A stretch of 8,098 nt of DNA from an uncultured Clostridia bacterium. Its GTDB lineage: Bacteria; Bacillota; Clostridia; Oscillospirales; Ruminococcaceae. Position 1 is the stretch's first letter, and the number at the start of each line of letters is the position of its first letter. The DNA lies in contig CAMGJS010000032.1 of assembly GCA_946056455.1 (NCBI GenBank), positions 1-8,098 on the forward strand, written 5' to 3'. Under the pieces are notes generated by a model that did no database searches, was not told where the DNA came from, and saw only the letters and a list, made by a program, of their open reading frames with translations. This document shows, piece by piece, positions 1-5,950 of the stretch. The position numbers were made by a program, and so were the translations under genes.

Positions 1-13
1 ACTGTTGAGTGTT

Positions 14-1411
14 TTATACGGGGTGAACTTTATTCTCGGTGTTCGCCTGAGTTCTGTCGATGCCGTACTTCTTGTTTCTTCTCTTTTCAAAGAATTTGGG
101 AGCAACCTGCGGGAACATTGCGTAGCTGAGAACATCTTCTTCCTGCTCTACCCATTCTTCACATTCCTCACGGAGCTTGTCAAGCTCGGGTGCGATATTG
201 TCGGCAGGACGGCAGGTGATGGGAGCCTCGCCCTTGAGAATCTTCTCACGGAATTCGTCGCTTATCTCAACGGGAGTTTTGCCGTATTCGCCCTTAACGA
301 GAGCCTTGAATTCCTTGGTTACTGTCTTATATCTTTCACCGTTGATAACATTGAACACTGCCTGTGTTCCGACAATCTGTGATGTAGGTGTTACAAGCGG
401 AGGGAAGCCTGAGTCCTTACGGACGCGGGGAACTTCCTGAAGAACCTCGGTGAGCTTGTCTTCTTTTCCTGCCTGTTTAAGCTGAGAAAGAAGATTTGAA
501 AGCATTCCTCCGGGAACCTGATAAATAAGTGCGTTAGCGTCGGTAGCAAGCATCTTGGGATCAAGAAGTCCGCTCTTGATGTACTTGGCTCTGAGTCCCA
601 TAAAGTAGTCTCTTATCTCGTTGAGAAGGATAAGGTCAAGACCTGTATCGTATTCCGTTCCGCTGAATGCGGCAACGATGGATTCTGTGGGAGCGTGAGA
701 TGTGCCGAGTGCCAGAGGCGACATAGCTGTGTCCACAATGTCACAACCTGCTTCAACAGCCTTTATTGTGCACATTGAGGCAAGTCCCGATGTGTAGTGA
801 GTGTGAAGCTGAATAGGAATCTTAACTGTTGCTTTAAGGTCCTTGACGAGCTTTTCTGTATTATAGGGAGTAAGAAGAGCCGCCATATCCTTGATGCAGA
901 TCGAGTCTGCTCCTGCGTTTTCTATTTCTTTTGCATAGTTGCAGTAATATTCGTTTGTGAAAACCTCGCCCGTTGTATAAGAGATAGCAACCTGAGCGTG
1001 TGCGCCCTCTTTTTTAGCCGCCTTGATAGCGGTCTGCAGGTTTCTGATATCGTTGAGAGCGTCAAAGATACGGATAATGTCGATACCGTTTGCTACTGCC
1101 TTCTGAACGAAATATTCAAGAACATCATCGGCATAATGACGATAACCGAGCATATTCTGTCCTCTGAAAAGCATCTGTAATTTTGTATCGGGCATAAGGT
1201 TTCTGATGATGCGGAGTCTGTCCCAAGGGTCTTCATCGAGAAAACGCAGGCAGGAGTCGAATGTCGCTCCTCCCCACACTTCACAGGAATGGAAGCCGAC
1301 TTCGTTCATCTTGGGAAGAATGGGTATCATATCCTCGATGGGCATACGGGTAGCGATAAGGGACTGGTGAGCGTCACGCAGGACCGTTTCGGTGATTTTT
1401 AATTTAGCCAT
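14..1411 (-). CDS. Pyruvate/oxaloacetate carboxyltransferase, OadA / transcarboxylase 5S-type subunit without a biotin domain
   Basis: 465 residues. In this family the subunit moves a carboxyl group between carboxybiotin and pyruvate/oxaloacetate. An HMGL-like TIM barrel fills roughly residues 1-280. It carries the start motif RDAHQS (12-17; D13 is the expected metal ligand), RGQNMLGYR (83-91), IKDMAALL (173-180; K174 is the expected carbamylated metal-binding lysine) and LHTHYTSG (202-209; H203 and H205 are metal ligands). The conserved PYC/OADA domain follows, with YQVPGGMLSN (297-306) and GFPPLVTPTSQIVGTQA (335-351). The protein ends at residue 465 without the AMKM biotinyl domain carried by long OadA proteins, so it must use the separate carrier encoded 20 bases upstream. 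Start: ATG with an AGGCGGA ribosome binding site. Third gene of the unit; the stop codon lies 13 bases from the window edge, so no terminator or following gene is visible. It could be the alpha subunit of a Na+-pumping oxaloacetate decarboxylase instead, if a beta subunit gene follows. Confidence 0.92.
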   Translation of the reverse strand: MAKLKITETVLRDAHQSLIATRMPIEDMIPILPKMNEVGFHSCEVWGGATFDSCLRFLDEDPWDRLRIIRNLMPDTKLQMLFRGQNMLGYRHYADDVLEYFVQKAVANGIDIIRIFDALNDIRNLQTAIKAAKKEGAHAQVAISYTTGEVFTNEYYCNYAKEIENAGADSICIKDMAALLTPYNTEKLVKDLKATVKIPIQLHTHYTSGLASMCTIKAVEAGCDIVDTAMSPLALGTSHAPTESIVAAFSGTEYDTGLDLILLNEIRDYFMGLRAKYIKSGLLDPKMLATDANALIYQVPGGMLSNLLSQLKQAGKEDKLTEVLQEVPRVRKDSGFPPLVTPTSQIVGTQAVFNVINGERYKTVTKEFKALVKGEYGKTPVEISDEFREKILKGEAPITCRPADNIAPELDKLREECEEWVEQEEDVLSYAMFPQVAPKFFEKRRNKKYGIDRTQANTENKVHPV

Positions 1412-1431
1412 TTTCGTTCCGCCTTTCTATG

Positions 1432-1809
1432 CTACTGAATAACAACGAGAACATCGTTGGAGTTTACTGTGTCGCCCTTCTTGACATTGATAGCGGCTAC
1501 TTTTCCTCCTACTGTTGCAGGAATGTCGTTTTCCATCTTCATTGCTTCGAGAACGAGAAGAACCTGACCTTCTGAAACTTCGTCGCCGACATTTACCTTA
1601 ACATTGAGAATGTTTCCGGGCATAGGAGCTGTAACCTTTGTTCCTTCAACATTGGCAGCAGGTGCAGGAGCTGCGGCAGGTGCAGGTGCGGCTGCGGGAG
1701 CTGCGGCAGGAGCGGGTGCTGCTGCGGCAACAGGCGCTGATGTTCCGCCGATTTCTTCAACTGCTACATCGTATGCTTTTCCGTTTACAGTAATATTAAA
1801 TCTTTTCAT
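1432..1809 (-). CDS. Biotin carboxyl carrier protein (1.3S / gamma-type biotinyl subunit)
   Basis: 125 residues. The protein carries covalently bound biotin and shuttles the carboxyl group between the two carboxyltransferases of this operon. A short N-terminal strand region (1-23, beginning MKRFNITVNGKAYDV, typical of biotin subunits of decarboxylases) is followed by a flexible Ala/Pro linker (about 24-52). The biotinyl domain (about 56-125) includes APMPG (61-65) and the biotinylation motif EAMKMEN (88-94), with K91 as the biotin-accepting lysine. It is close in size to the transcarboxylase 1.3S subunit. It sits 26 bases after the carboxyltransferase gene and 20 bases before the 5S-type gene. 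The ATG is preceded by AGGTGG at nine bases spacing. It has no membrane segment, so it is not an OadG-type gamma subunit. Confidence 0.94.
   Translation of the reverse strand: MKRFNITVNGKAYDVAVEEIGGTSAPVAAAAPAPAAAPAAAPAPAAAPAPAANVEGTKVTAPMPGNILNVKVNVGDEVSEGQVLLVLEAMKMENDIPATVGGKVAAINVKKGDTVNSNDVLVVIQ
1654..1740 (-). repeat. Ala/Pro linker repeat inside the biotin carrier gene
   Basis: This stretch encodes residues 24-52 of the biotin carrier, almost only Ala and Pro. On the DNA it is an imperfect GC-rich tandem repeat: the 14-mer ggagctgcggcagg (plus strand) occurs at 1667-1680 and again at 1697-1710, a 30-base (10-residue) period. Such linkers let the biotinyl domain swing between active sites. 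The repeat may vary in length between strains by slippage; that is inference. Confidence 0.75.
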
Positions 1810-1835
1810 AATAATTTACCACCTATTCTGTTATT

Positions 1836-3218
1836 TTACAAAGGCATATTGCTATGTTTCTTGGAAAGTCTTGTTACTCTCTTGCCCGAAAGGACATCGA
1901 GTGCCGAGATTATTCTTGCGCGGAGCTCAGCAGGCTCAATAACATCGTCAACTGCGTTCTTCTCTGCGGCTGTAATCGCAGAAGCTTCGTTTGCGATGTA
2001 TTCATCGGCAAGCTCTTTTCTCTTTGCGGCGGCGCTTTCTGCGCCCTTTAACTTATCATGGCTCAAAAATTCAACTGCTGTTTCGGGAGCAAGCGGAGTG
2101 ATAACTGCGTCTGCAAGAGCGAAAATCATATCGGAGTTGGAATTCTTGCCAGAAAGAGCAACGAACACGGGTCCGTAAGCCTTGCCTGTGATAACGGAAA
2201 CCTTGACTGTTGTTGCCTCGGCATAAGCGGAAGCGAGCATTGTCATATTTCTGATGCTTCCTGCAATCTCTGCGGCGGAACCGCTCTCAAAGCCTTCGCT
2301 GTCGATAAGAGTTACAACGGGGATTGAGAAAGCGTCGCAGGTTCTGACAAATCTTGCAAGCTTTGCGCAATCGTCGGCATTAAGCTTCTGTGCTGTCTTA
2401 TTCGTTGCGGCAAAACCTACTGTCGCTCCCTGAACGGAGCCGAAAGCGGTGTATGCGGCAAGTCCGAAATCCTTTGAAATTTCAATAACGCTGTCAGCGT
2501 CGGCAATAGAAGCAACTGCCTTTTCTGCGTCTGTCGAGAAGGCTGTTGCAGGTTCGTCAAATTCAAAGAGAGGAACGGGTGAAAGGTTGTTTGCAGGGAG
2601 AATTGAAACAAGCTTTCTTGCTGTTTCAACGGCTGACTTGTCATCGTCGCATACTATCGAGGCTGTTCCCGATTTAGCGGCGCTTTCTGCCGTGCCTGCG
2701 TCCTTATCGAAAGGAGGAGCCATAAAAAGCTCGGCGTCCTTTGACATAATCACAAAGTCGGAAGAGCAGGCTATCATTGCGGCGCTTCCTGCACAAGTTC
2801 CCGCAATAACGGAAATCTGGGGTACAACGCCTGAAATGTTGCTTGCCCATTTAAGCATATCGCCATAAGCGGAAAGAGCGTCCGCTCCGCCGTCAATAAA
2901 CGCTCCGTTGGAGTCGTGTATTCCGACAACGGGTGCGCCTGTCTTTGCGGCAAGTTCATAGACCTTGGCAATTTTCTTTGCGTGAGCCTTGCCTACTGCT
3001 CCGCCCTTTATATTTTTATCCTGCGAAAAAGCATAGACGGGGTTGCCCTCGACAAATCCATAGGCTGTAACAACGCCCGAAAGATTGTCGTTTTCTTTTG
3101 TAAAAGCGTTAAGCTCGGTGAAAGAACCGTCGTCAAAAAGATATGTAAGTCTTTTTCTCGCATCGGAATTCTCATTGGCTCTTCTGAGTTCTGAAAGCTT
3201 AGTGCTCTGGGAATTCAT
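1836..3218 (-). CDS. Divergent acyl-CoA carboxyltransferase (MmdA / transcarboxylase 12S-like)
   Basis: 460 residues from the ATG at 3218. I chose this start over an upstream in-frame ATG at 3284 because GAGGAGGA lies eight bases before it and the upstream 22 codons would span the promoter. Family role: carboxyl transfer between an acyl-CoA (methylmalonyl-, propionyl- or malonyl-CoA class) and biotin. Two crotonase-like halves are visible. The N-terminal half has FDDGSFTEL (28-36), SQDKNIKGGAVGKAHAKKI (65-83), HDSNGAFIDGGAD (101-113), SGVVPQISVIAGTCAGSAA (129-147) and SSDFVIMSK (152-160). The C-terminal half has LARFVRTCDAFSIPVVTLID (287-306), GKAYGPVFVALSGK (345-358) and DDVIEPAELRARI (424-436). 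It is shorter than the roughly 510 residues usual for MmdA/PccB and differs at sites normally conserved: GARIQEG is GAFIDGG, CAGG is CAGS and KAYGGAY is KAYGPVF. The acyl-CoA substrate cannot be assigned from the sequence. First gene of the biotin-enzyme unit. Confidence 0.85.
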   Translation of the reverse strand: MNSQSTKLSELRRANENSDARKRLTYLFDDGSFTELNAFTKENDNLSGVVTAYGFVEGNPVYAFSQDKNIKGGAVGKAHAKKIAKVYELAAKTGAPVVGIHDSNGAFIDGGADALSAYGDMLKWASNISGVVPQISVIAGTCAGSAAMIACSSDFVIMSKDAELFMAPPFDKDAGTAESAAKSGTASIVCDDDKSAVETARKLVSILPANNLSPVPLFEFDEPATAFSTDAEKAVASIADADSVIEISKDFGLAAYTAFGSVQGATVGFAATNKTAQKLNADDCAKLARFVRTCDAFSIPVVTLIDSEGFESGSAAEIAGSIRNMTMLASAYAEATTVKVSVITGKAYGPVFVALSGKNSNSDMIFALADAVITPLAPETAVEFLSHDKLKGAESAAAKRKELADEYIANEASAITAAEKNAVDDVIEPAELRARIISALDVLSGKRVTRLSKKHSNMPL

Positions 3219-3225
3219 AGTTTTA

Positions 3226-3233
3226 TCCTCCTC
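3226..3233 (-). promoter_or_regulatory. Ribosome binding site that sets the carboxyltransferase start
   Basis: On the minus strand GAGGAGGA lies eight bases before the ATG at 3218. It rules against the longer reading from 3284, which has no comparable site. Confidence 0.85.
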
Positions 3234-3240
3234 AATTAAA

Positions 3241-3284
3241 AATATACCAGTTAATATTATACCATAAATGTCAAATTTCTGCAA
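3241..3284 (-). promoter_or_regulatory. Extended -10 promoter of the biotin-enzyme operon
   Basis: Read on the minus strand: -35-like TTGCAG (3284-3279), a 17-base spacer, and a perfect TATAAT (3261-3256) preceded by TGG, giving an extended -10 TGnTATAAT. Transcription would start near 3249, leaving a leader of about 30 bases. A second extended -10-like copy, TGGTATATT (3249-3241), lies 15 bases downstream. The -35 match is weak (3 of 6), which an extended -10 can compensate. The promoter abuts the stop codon of the upstream gene, and no terminator hairpin is visible between the two units. Confidence 0.7.
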
Positions 3285-3298
3285 TAGTTATTTTTAAA

Positions 3299-3652
3299 TT
3301 ATTTTTTGCAGTTTTCGCATCCTCCCATAACGGAAGCTATGGAAGAAAGGTTGCCGTTTCCATCGCAAAGGTGAAGTCTTTTGGCAATCTCAATATATTC
3401 GTCGGCAAAATGAGCTTTGTCTATTCCTATAAACGAGGCTTTGAAAAGCGCCGTTCTTATTATGCCGTCGCAGAGATAAAGGTCGTCGTTCCATTGGAGC
3501 TTATGGATAAAAACTGTGCCGTCCGAAACGGAGTAGACGCAGAAGCCATCTACCTTATCGCCCGTTACCGCCTCGATGATAACGGGGTATTCTATCCCCG
3601 AAATAATATCCTCATAGCCGTTTGTATCCTTGCGCTGATGTATTTCAAGCAT
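3299..3652 (-). CDS. Hypothetical protein, small and cysteine-containing, possibly GNAT-like
   Basis: 117 residues; I do not recognise the family with certainty. No signal peptide or membrane segment is visible. The central part (VDGFCVYSVSDGTVFIHKL, 34-52; LCDGIIRTALFKASFIGIDKAHF, 60-82) reads as strand-turn-strand followed by a helix, a layout that resembles a reduced GNAT acetyltransferase core, but no clear acetyl-CoA loop (Q/RxxGxG/A) is present. There are five cysteines (38, 61, 96, 112, 115), two of them in a C-terminal GGCENCKK, which could be a metal or redox site. The ATG lies one base after the rluB-like stop codon, with GAGGG inside the end of that gene as ribosome binding site, so translation is probably coupled. 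Last gene of unit 1. The coding call rests on tight operon spacing, a good ribosome binding site and protein-like composition. Confidence 0.75.
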   Translation of the reverse strand: MLEIHQRKDTNGYEDIISGIEYPVIIEAVTGDKVDGFCVYSVSDGTVFIHKLQWNDDLYLCDGIIRTALFKASFIGIDKAHFADEYIEIAKRLHLCDGNGNLSSIASVMGGCENCKK

Positions 3653-3653
3653 A

Positions 3654-4388
3654 TTAACCCTCTTTTCCGATAGCGTTGCGCATAGCGCGGAGTTCCTCGG
3701 CGGTAAGTTCTCTGTATTCTCCCGGCTTTAACATTCCGAGGCGGAGAGGTCCTATTGCAACACGACGAAGTCTTGCAACTTCAAGACCTAATTCCTCGCA
3801 CATTCTTCTTATCTGACGGTTTCTGCCCTCAAAGATTGTTATTCTGAAAACCGAGCGCTCTTTTTCCTGCGAAAGAACATTGACTATTGCGGGAGCGGTC
3901 ATTTTTCCGTCAAGGACAACGCCCTCGGAAAGAGCCACAACCTGCTCGTCGGTGAGAGATGAACGGACGGTCACGCGGTAGGTCTTGCCGATATGCTTTG
4001 AGGGGTGCATAATGTTGTTGGCAAAGTCGCCGTCGTTGGTGAGGAGAAGAAGTCCCTCGGAATTGCGGTCAAGTCTGCCCACGGGATAAACACGCTCGTC
4101 AATGCCGTCAAGAAGCTCCGTAACGCACTTTCTGTCAAGCTCGTCGGACATTGTTGTGACATAACCTCTCGGCTTATTGAGCATAATGTAGTATTTTTTT
4201 CTTTTCTTGACATAGGGGATTTTATCCTCGCCGACGGTTATCAAGTCTCTGCCGGGGAGAGCTTTATCTCCCAAGGAGCAGGGGTGTCCGTTAACGCGGA
4301 CTTTGCCGTTTTTGATATATTCCTCGGCTTTTCTTCTTGAACAATAGCCTGAGTCGGCTATGATTTTTTGTATTCTTATCTTTTCCAA
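3654..4388 (-). CDS. rluB: rRNA pseudouridine synthase, RluB/RsuA family
   Basis: 244 residues. The enzyme isomerises a uridine to pseudouridine in ribosomal RNA; the RluB/RsuA family acts on helix 89 of 23S rRNA or on 16S rRNA. An N-terminal S4 RNA-binding domain (about 4-60; RIQKIIADSGYCSRRKAEEYI at 5-25) is followed by the catalytic domain. That domain has YIMLNKPRGYVTT (67-79), the signature GRLDRNSEGLLLLTNDGD (104-121) with catalytic D107, KTYRV (135-139), EGRNRQIRRM (187-196) and RLRRVAIGPLRLG (206-218). Start: TTG at 4388, the only start that keeps the complete S4 domain, with CGGAG seven bases upstream. It lies 24 bases after the carboxypeptidase stop. The position after a dac gene matches the Bacillus dacB-spmA-spmB-rluB order with the spm genes missing. 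RluB against RsuA specificity is not decided by sequence alone. Confidence 0.92.
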   Translation of the reverse strand: MEKIRIQKIIADSGYCSRRKAEEYIKNGKVRVNGHPCSLGDKALPGRDLITVGEDKIPYVKKRKKYYIMLNKPRGYVTTMSDELDRKCVTELLDGIDERVYPVGRLDRNSEGLLLLTNDGDFANNIMHPSKHIGKTYRVTVRSSLTDEQVVALSEGVVLDGKMTAPAIVNVLSQEKERSVFRITIFEGRNRQIRRMCEELGLEVARLRRVAIGPLRLGMLKPGEYRELTAEELRAMRNAIGKEG

Positions 4389-4395
4389 AAAAATT

Positions 4396-4400
4396 CTCCG
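4396..4400 (-). promoter_or_regulatory. Ribosome binding site supporting the TTG start of rluB
   Basis: CGGAG on the minus strand lies seven bases, mostly U in the mRNA, before TTG at 4388. No ATG or GTG offers an alternative without cutting into the S4 domain. Confidence 0.7.
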
Positions 4401-4412
4401 TCCTGTATTATT

Positions 4413-5498
4413 TTAACAGCCGTCGTTGACTTCAAGGTCGTGGGAGGCGTAAAGATTTTCTGTGAAAATATTTTCTCCGTTGACGCTGTATTCTATACTG
4501 CCTATTTTATCCCCTTTTTTAACGGGGGCATAGACAAATTTAGGGGTGAGTACTTTTACTTCAAGCTTTGAAAATTCGCCGTTCTGCAAAGGGATTATTC
4601 CGTTTGTATCGGAACAAAGGGTGAGGGTATCCTCTCTTGCTCCGACAACGGGAACTTTTTTTGCGTAGGGTGAAAGTCCCACCGAGTAGTTTTTCAACTT
4701 TTTAAAGCCGTAGTCGAGAAGCTTTGTGTGGTCGTTCCAGTCGTCAGGGGCGCTGAGTGTGACACAGATAAGGGTTACTCCGTTCTTTTCTGCCGCAGAG
4801 ATAAGGCATCTGCCCGCATTATCGGTAAAGCCTGTTTTCACTCCGATACAGCCGTCATACATTGAAAGCAGTTTGTTGGTGTTTTTGAGCGTTCTTCTGT
4901 AAGGCGGATTGCCGTATTCGAGAGTTATTTCTGTTTGAGAGCAAATCTTTGCAAAGTCGGGGTTTTTGAGAGCCTCTCTTGTAAGGAGAGCCATATCGTA
5001 GGCGGTGGAATGGTGGTTCTCGCCGTCAAGTCCCGACGGGGTTTCAAAGCAGGTATTTTTCATTCCAATCTCCTCTGCCCTTTTATTCATCATATCGGCA
5101 AAGGCTGGAAGACTGCCTGCAAGCTTTATTGCCGTTGCGTTTGCGGCGTCGTTGCCCGACGGAAGTAACATTCCTGTGCAAAGAGCGCGCTTTGTGACAA
5201 TGTCGCCCTCTACAAGTCCCATAGAAGAGCCCTCGGTCTTGATAGCCTCGCTGTCAACGACAAATTCTGTATCAAGGTCGCCGCTTTCAAGGCAAAGGAG
5301 CGTAGTCATAATCTTTGTTGTACTTGCCATTGCCCTTTGTTCGTTTTCGTTTCTGGCATAAAGCACTCTGCCCGTAACGCTGTCGATAAGAACGGCGCTT
5401 TTTGCGGAAATATCGGGAGCGTCGTCGGCAAAAACCGAAAATGTAAACAAAGAGGGCAGAATAACAAGGCAAAGAACGACCGAAAGGATTTTTTTCAT
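4413..5498 (-). CDS. D-alanyl-D-alanine carboxypeptidase (DacB/DacF, PBP5-like, S11 family), secreted
   Basis: 361 residues. This serine DD-carboxypeptidase removes the terminal D-Ala of peptidoglycan stem peptides and so limits cross-linking; relatives in this gene context act on cell wall or spore cortex. A signal peptide is clear (MKKI start, hydrophobic 5-20, likely cleavage after A24 in SVFA-DDA). The three catalytic motifs are present: S59-T-T-K62 (nucleophile S59), S114-G-N116 and K221-T-G223. The PBP5 C-terminal beta domain follows from about 275 (KKVPVVGAREDTL). The protein ends soon after this domain, at NDGC, without the C-terminal amphipathic or hydrophobic anchor usual for the family. 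Start: ATG, with GGUGG only four U bases upstream and inside an inverted repeat. The position after scpAB and gerW and before rluB matches dacB of Bacillus, although dacF-like relatives are equally close by motif. Confidence 0.95.
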   Translation of the reverse strand: MKKILSVVLCLVILPSLFTFSVFADDAPDISAKSAVLIDSVTGRVLYARNENEQRAMASTTKIMTTLLCLESGDLDTEFVVDSEAIKTEGSSMGLVEGDIVTKRALCTGMLLPSGNDAANATAIKLAGSLPAFADMMNKRAEEIGMKNTCFETPSGLDGENHHSTAYDMALLTREALKNPDFAKICSQTEITLEYGNPPYRRTLKNTNKLLSMYDGCIGVKTGFTDNAGRCLISAAEKNGVTLICVTLSAPDDWNDHTKLLDYGFKKLKNYSVGLSPYAKKVPVVGAREDTLTLCSDTNGIIPLQNGEFSKLEVKVLTPKFVYAPVKKGDKIGSIEYSVNGENIFTENLYASHDLEVNDGC

Positions 5499-5503
5499 AA
5501 AAC

Positions 5504-5545
5504 CACCGCCACAAAAAATGATATATAAATCATTTTATGGCGGTG
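5504..5545 (-). promoter_or_regulatory. Long inverted repeat covering the ribosome binding site of the carboxypeptidase gene
   Basis: Outer arms CACCGCCA (5504-5511) and TGGCGGTG (5538-5545) are perfect complements. Inner arms AAAATGAT (5515-5522) and ATCATTTT (5529-5536) continue the stem around a six-base loop (5523-5528). Between them the mRNA needs only a UU bulge and one U-G pair. In the mRNA the 3' arm is UGGCGGUG, directly followed by GUUUUAUG, so the only Shine-Dalgarno-like sequence (GGUGG) would be paired. It could be a translational control element, an mRNA processing site, a weak terminator/attenuator (stem followed by four U), or a DNA operator. Confidence 0.75.
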
Positions 5546-5554
5546 AGTTCAATT

Positions 5555-5932
5555 CTATTCGCCTTTTTTATTCTTATCAATAAGGTTTGACACTTTATCA
5601 AACACTTCGGGCACAAGGTTGACAATAGCGTTGGGGAGCTTTGCGTCAACGGACATCTGAAGAAGCTTTACATCTCCGTTTGAAACAACGATGAATGCAA
5701 GGGGCTGAATGGATACTCCTGCGCCGCTGGCACCGCCGAAAAGCTCGTTCTGATTTTTTGTGGGCAGATCTGAGCCGCCCGACGCAAAGCCGAATGATAC
5801 CTTTGAAATGGGGATGATTATTGTTCCGTCGGGGGACTGAATGGGATTTCCGATAATGGTGTTGACATCAACCATTTCCTTTATTTTGTCCATACTGATT
5901 CCCATAAGTTCGCTGATAGGGTGATCGCTCAT
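5555..5932 (-). CDS. gerW: GerW (YtfJ) family sporulation protein
   Basis: 125 residues. GerW of Bacillus subtilis is a spore inner membrane-associated protein needed for normal germination; its biochemical role is not established. The family pattern is plain: HPISELMG (4-11), MVDVNTIIGNPI (20-31), DGTIIIPISKVSFGFASGGSD (35-55), then a glycine-rich FGGASGAGVSIQPLAFIVV (65-83) and a final LVPEVFDKV (106-114). There is no signal peptide. ATG start with AAAGGAAG at eight bases, 18 bases after the DUF2953 stop. The pair DUF2953-gerW is a recurrent neighbour pair in Clostridia (recalled, not checked). It suggests a spore-forming organism or a recent ancestor that formed spores. Confidence 0.93.
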   Translation of the reverse strand: MSDHPISELMGISMDKIKEMVDVNTIIGNPIQSPDGTIIIPISKVSFGFASGGSDLPTKNQNELFGGASGAGVSIQPLAFIVVSNGDVKLLQMSVDAKLPNAIVNLVPEVFDKVSNLIDKNKKGE

Positions 5933-5950
5933 AATAATAACTTCCTTTCG

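Noticed and set aside
1432..1809. The biotin carrier as AccB of acetyl-CoA carboxylase.
   Set aside because: Its N-terminus and its place between two decarboxylase/transcarboxylase-type carboxyltransferase genes, with no accC nearby, fit the transcarboxylase/decarboxylase carrier type better.
3256..3274. A perfect TTGACA (minus strand, 3274-3269) upstream of TATAAT.
   Set aside because: The spacer is only seven bases, so it cannot be the -35 partner of this -10; TTGCAG at 17 bases fits better.
3219..3284. A longer start for the carboxyltransferase at 3284 adding 22 residues.
   Set aside because: Those codons cover the promoter and the ribosome binding site of the ATG at 3218, and the extra residues do not resemble the family.
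4413..5498. The carboxypeptidase as a beta-lactamase.
   Set aside because: The STTK, SGN and KTG motifs together with the PBP5-type C-terminal domain and the gene context fit an S11 carboxypeptidase; no class A Omega-loop glutamate motif is seen.
5504..5545. The inverted repeat as an intrinsic terminator after gerW.
   Set aside because: Only four U residues follow the stem and they run into the AUG of the next gene, so strong termination is unlikely; kept as a regulatory element with this as an alternative.
5521..5565. A possible promoter before the carboxypeptidase gene (TTGAAC and TATATA on the minus strand).
   Set aside because: The spacing is about 19 bases and the -10 is poor; the AT-rich part is better explained as the inner stem and loop of the inverted repeat.
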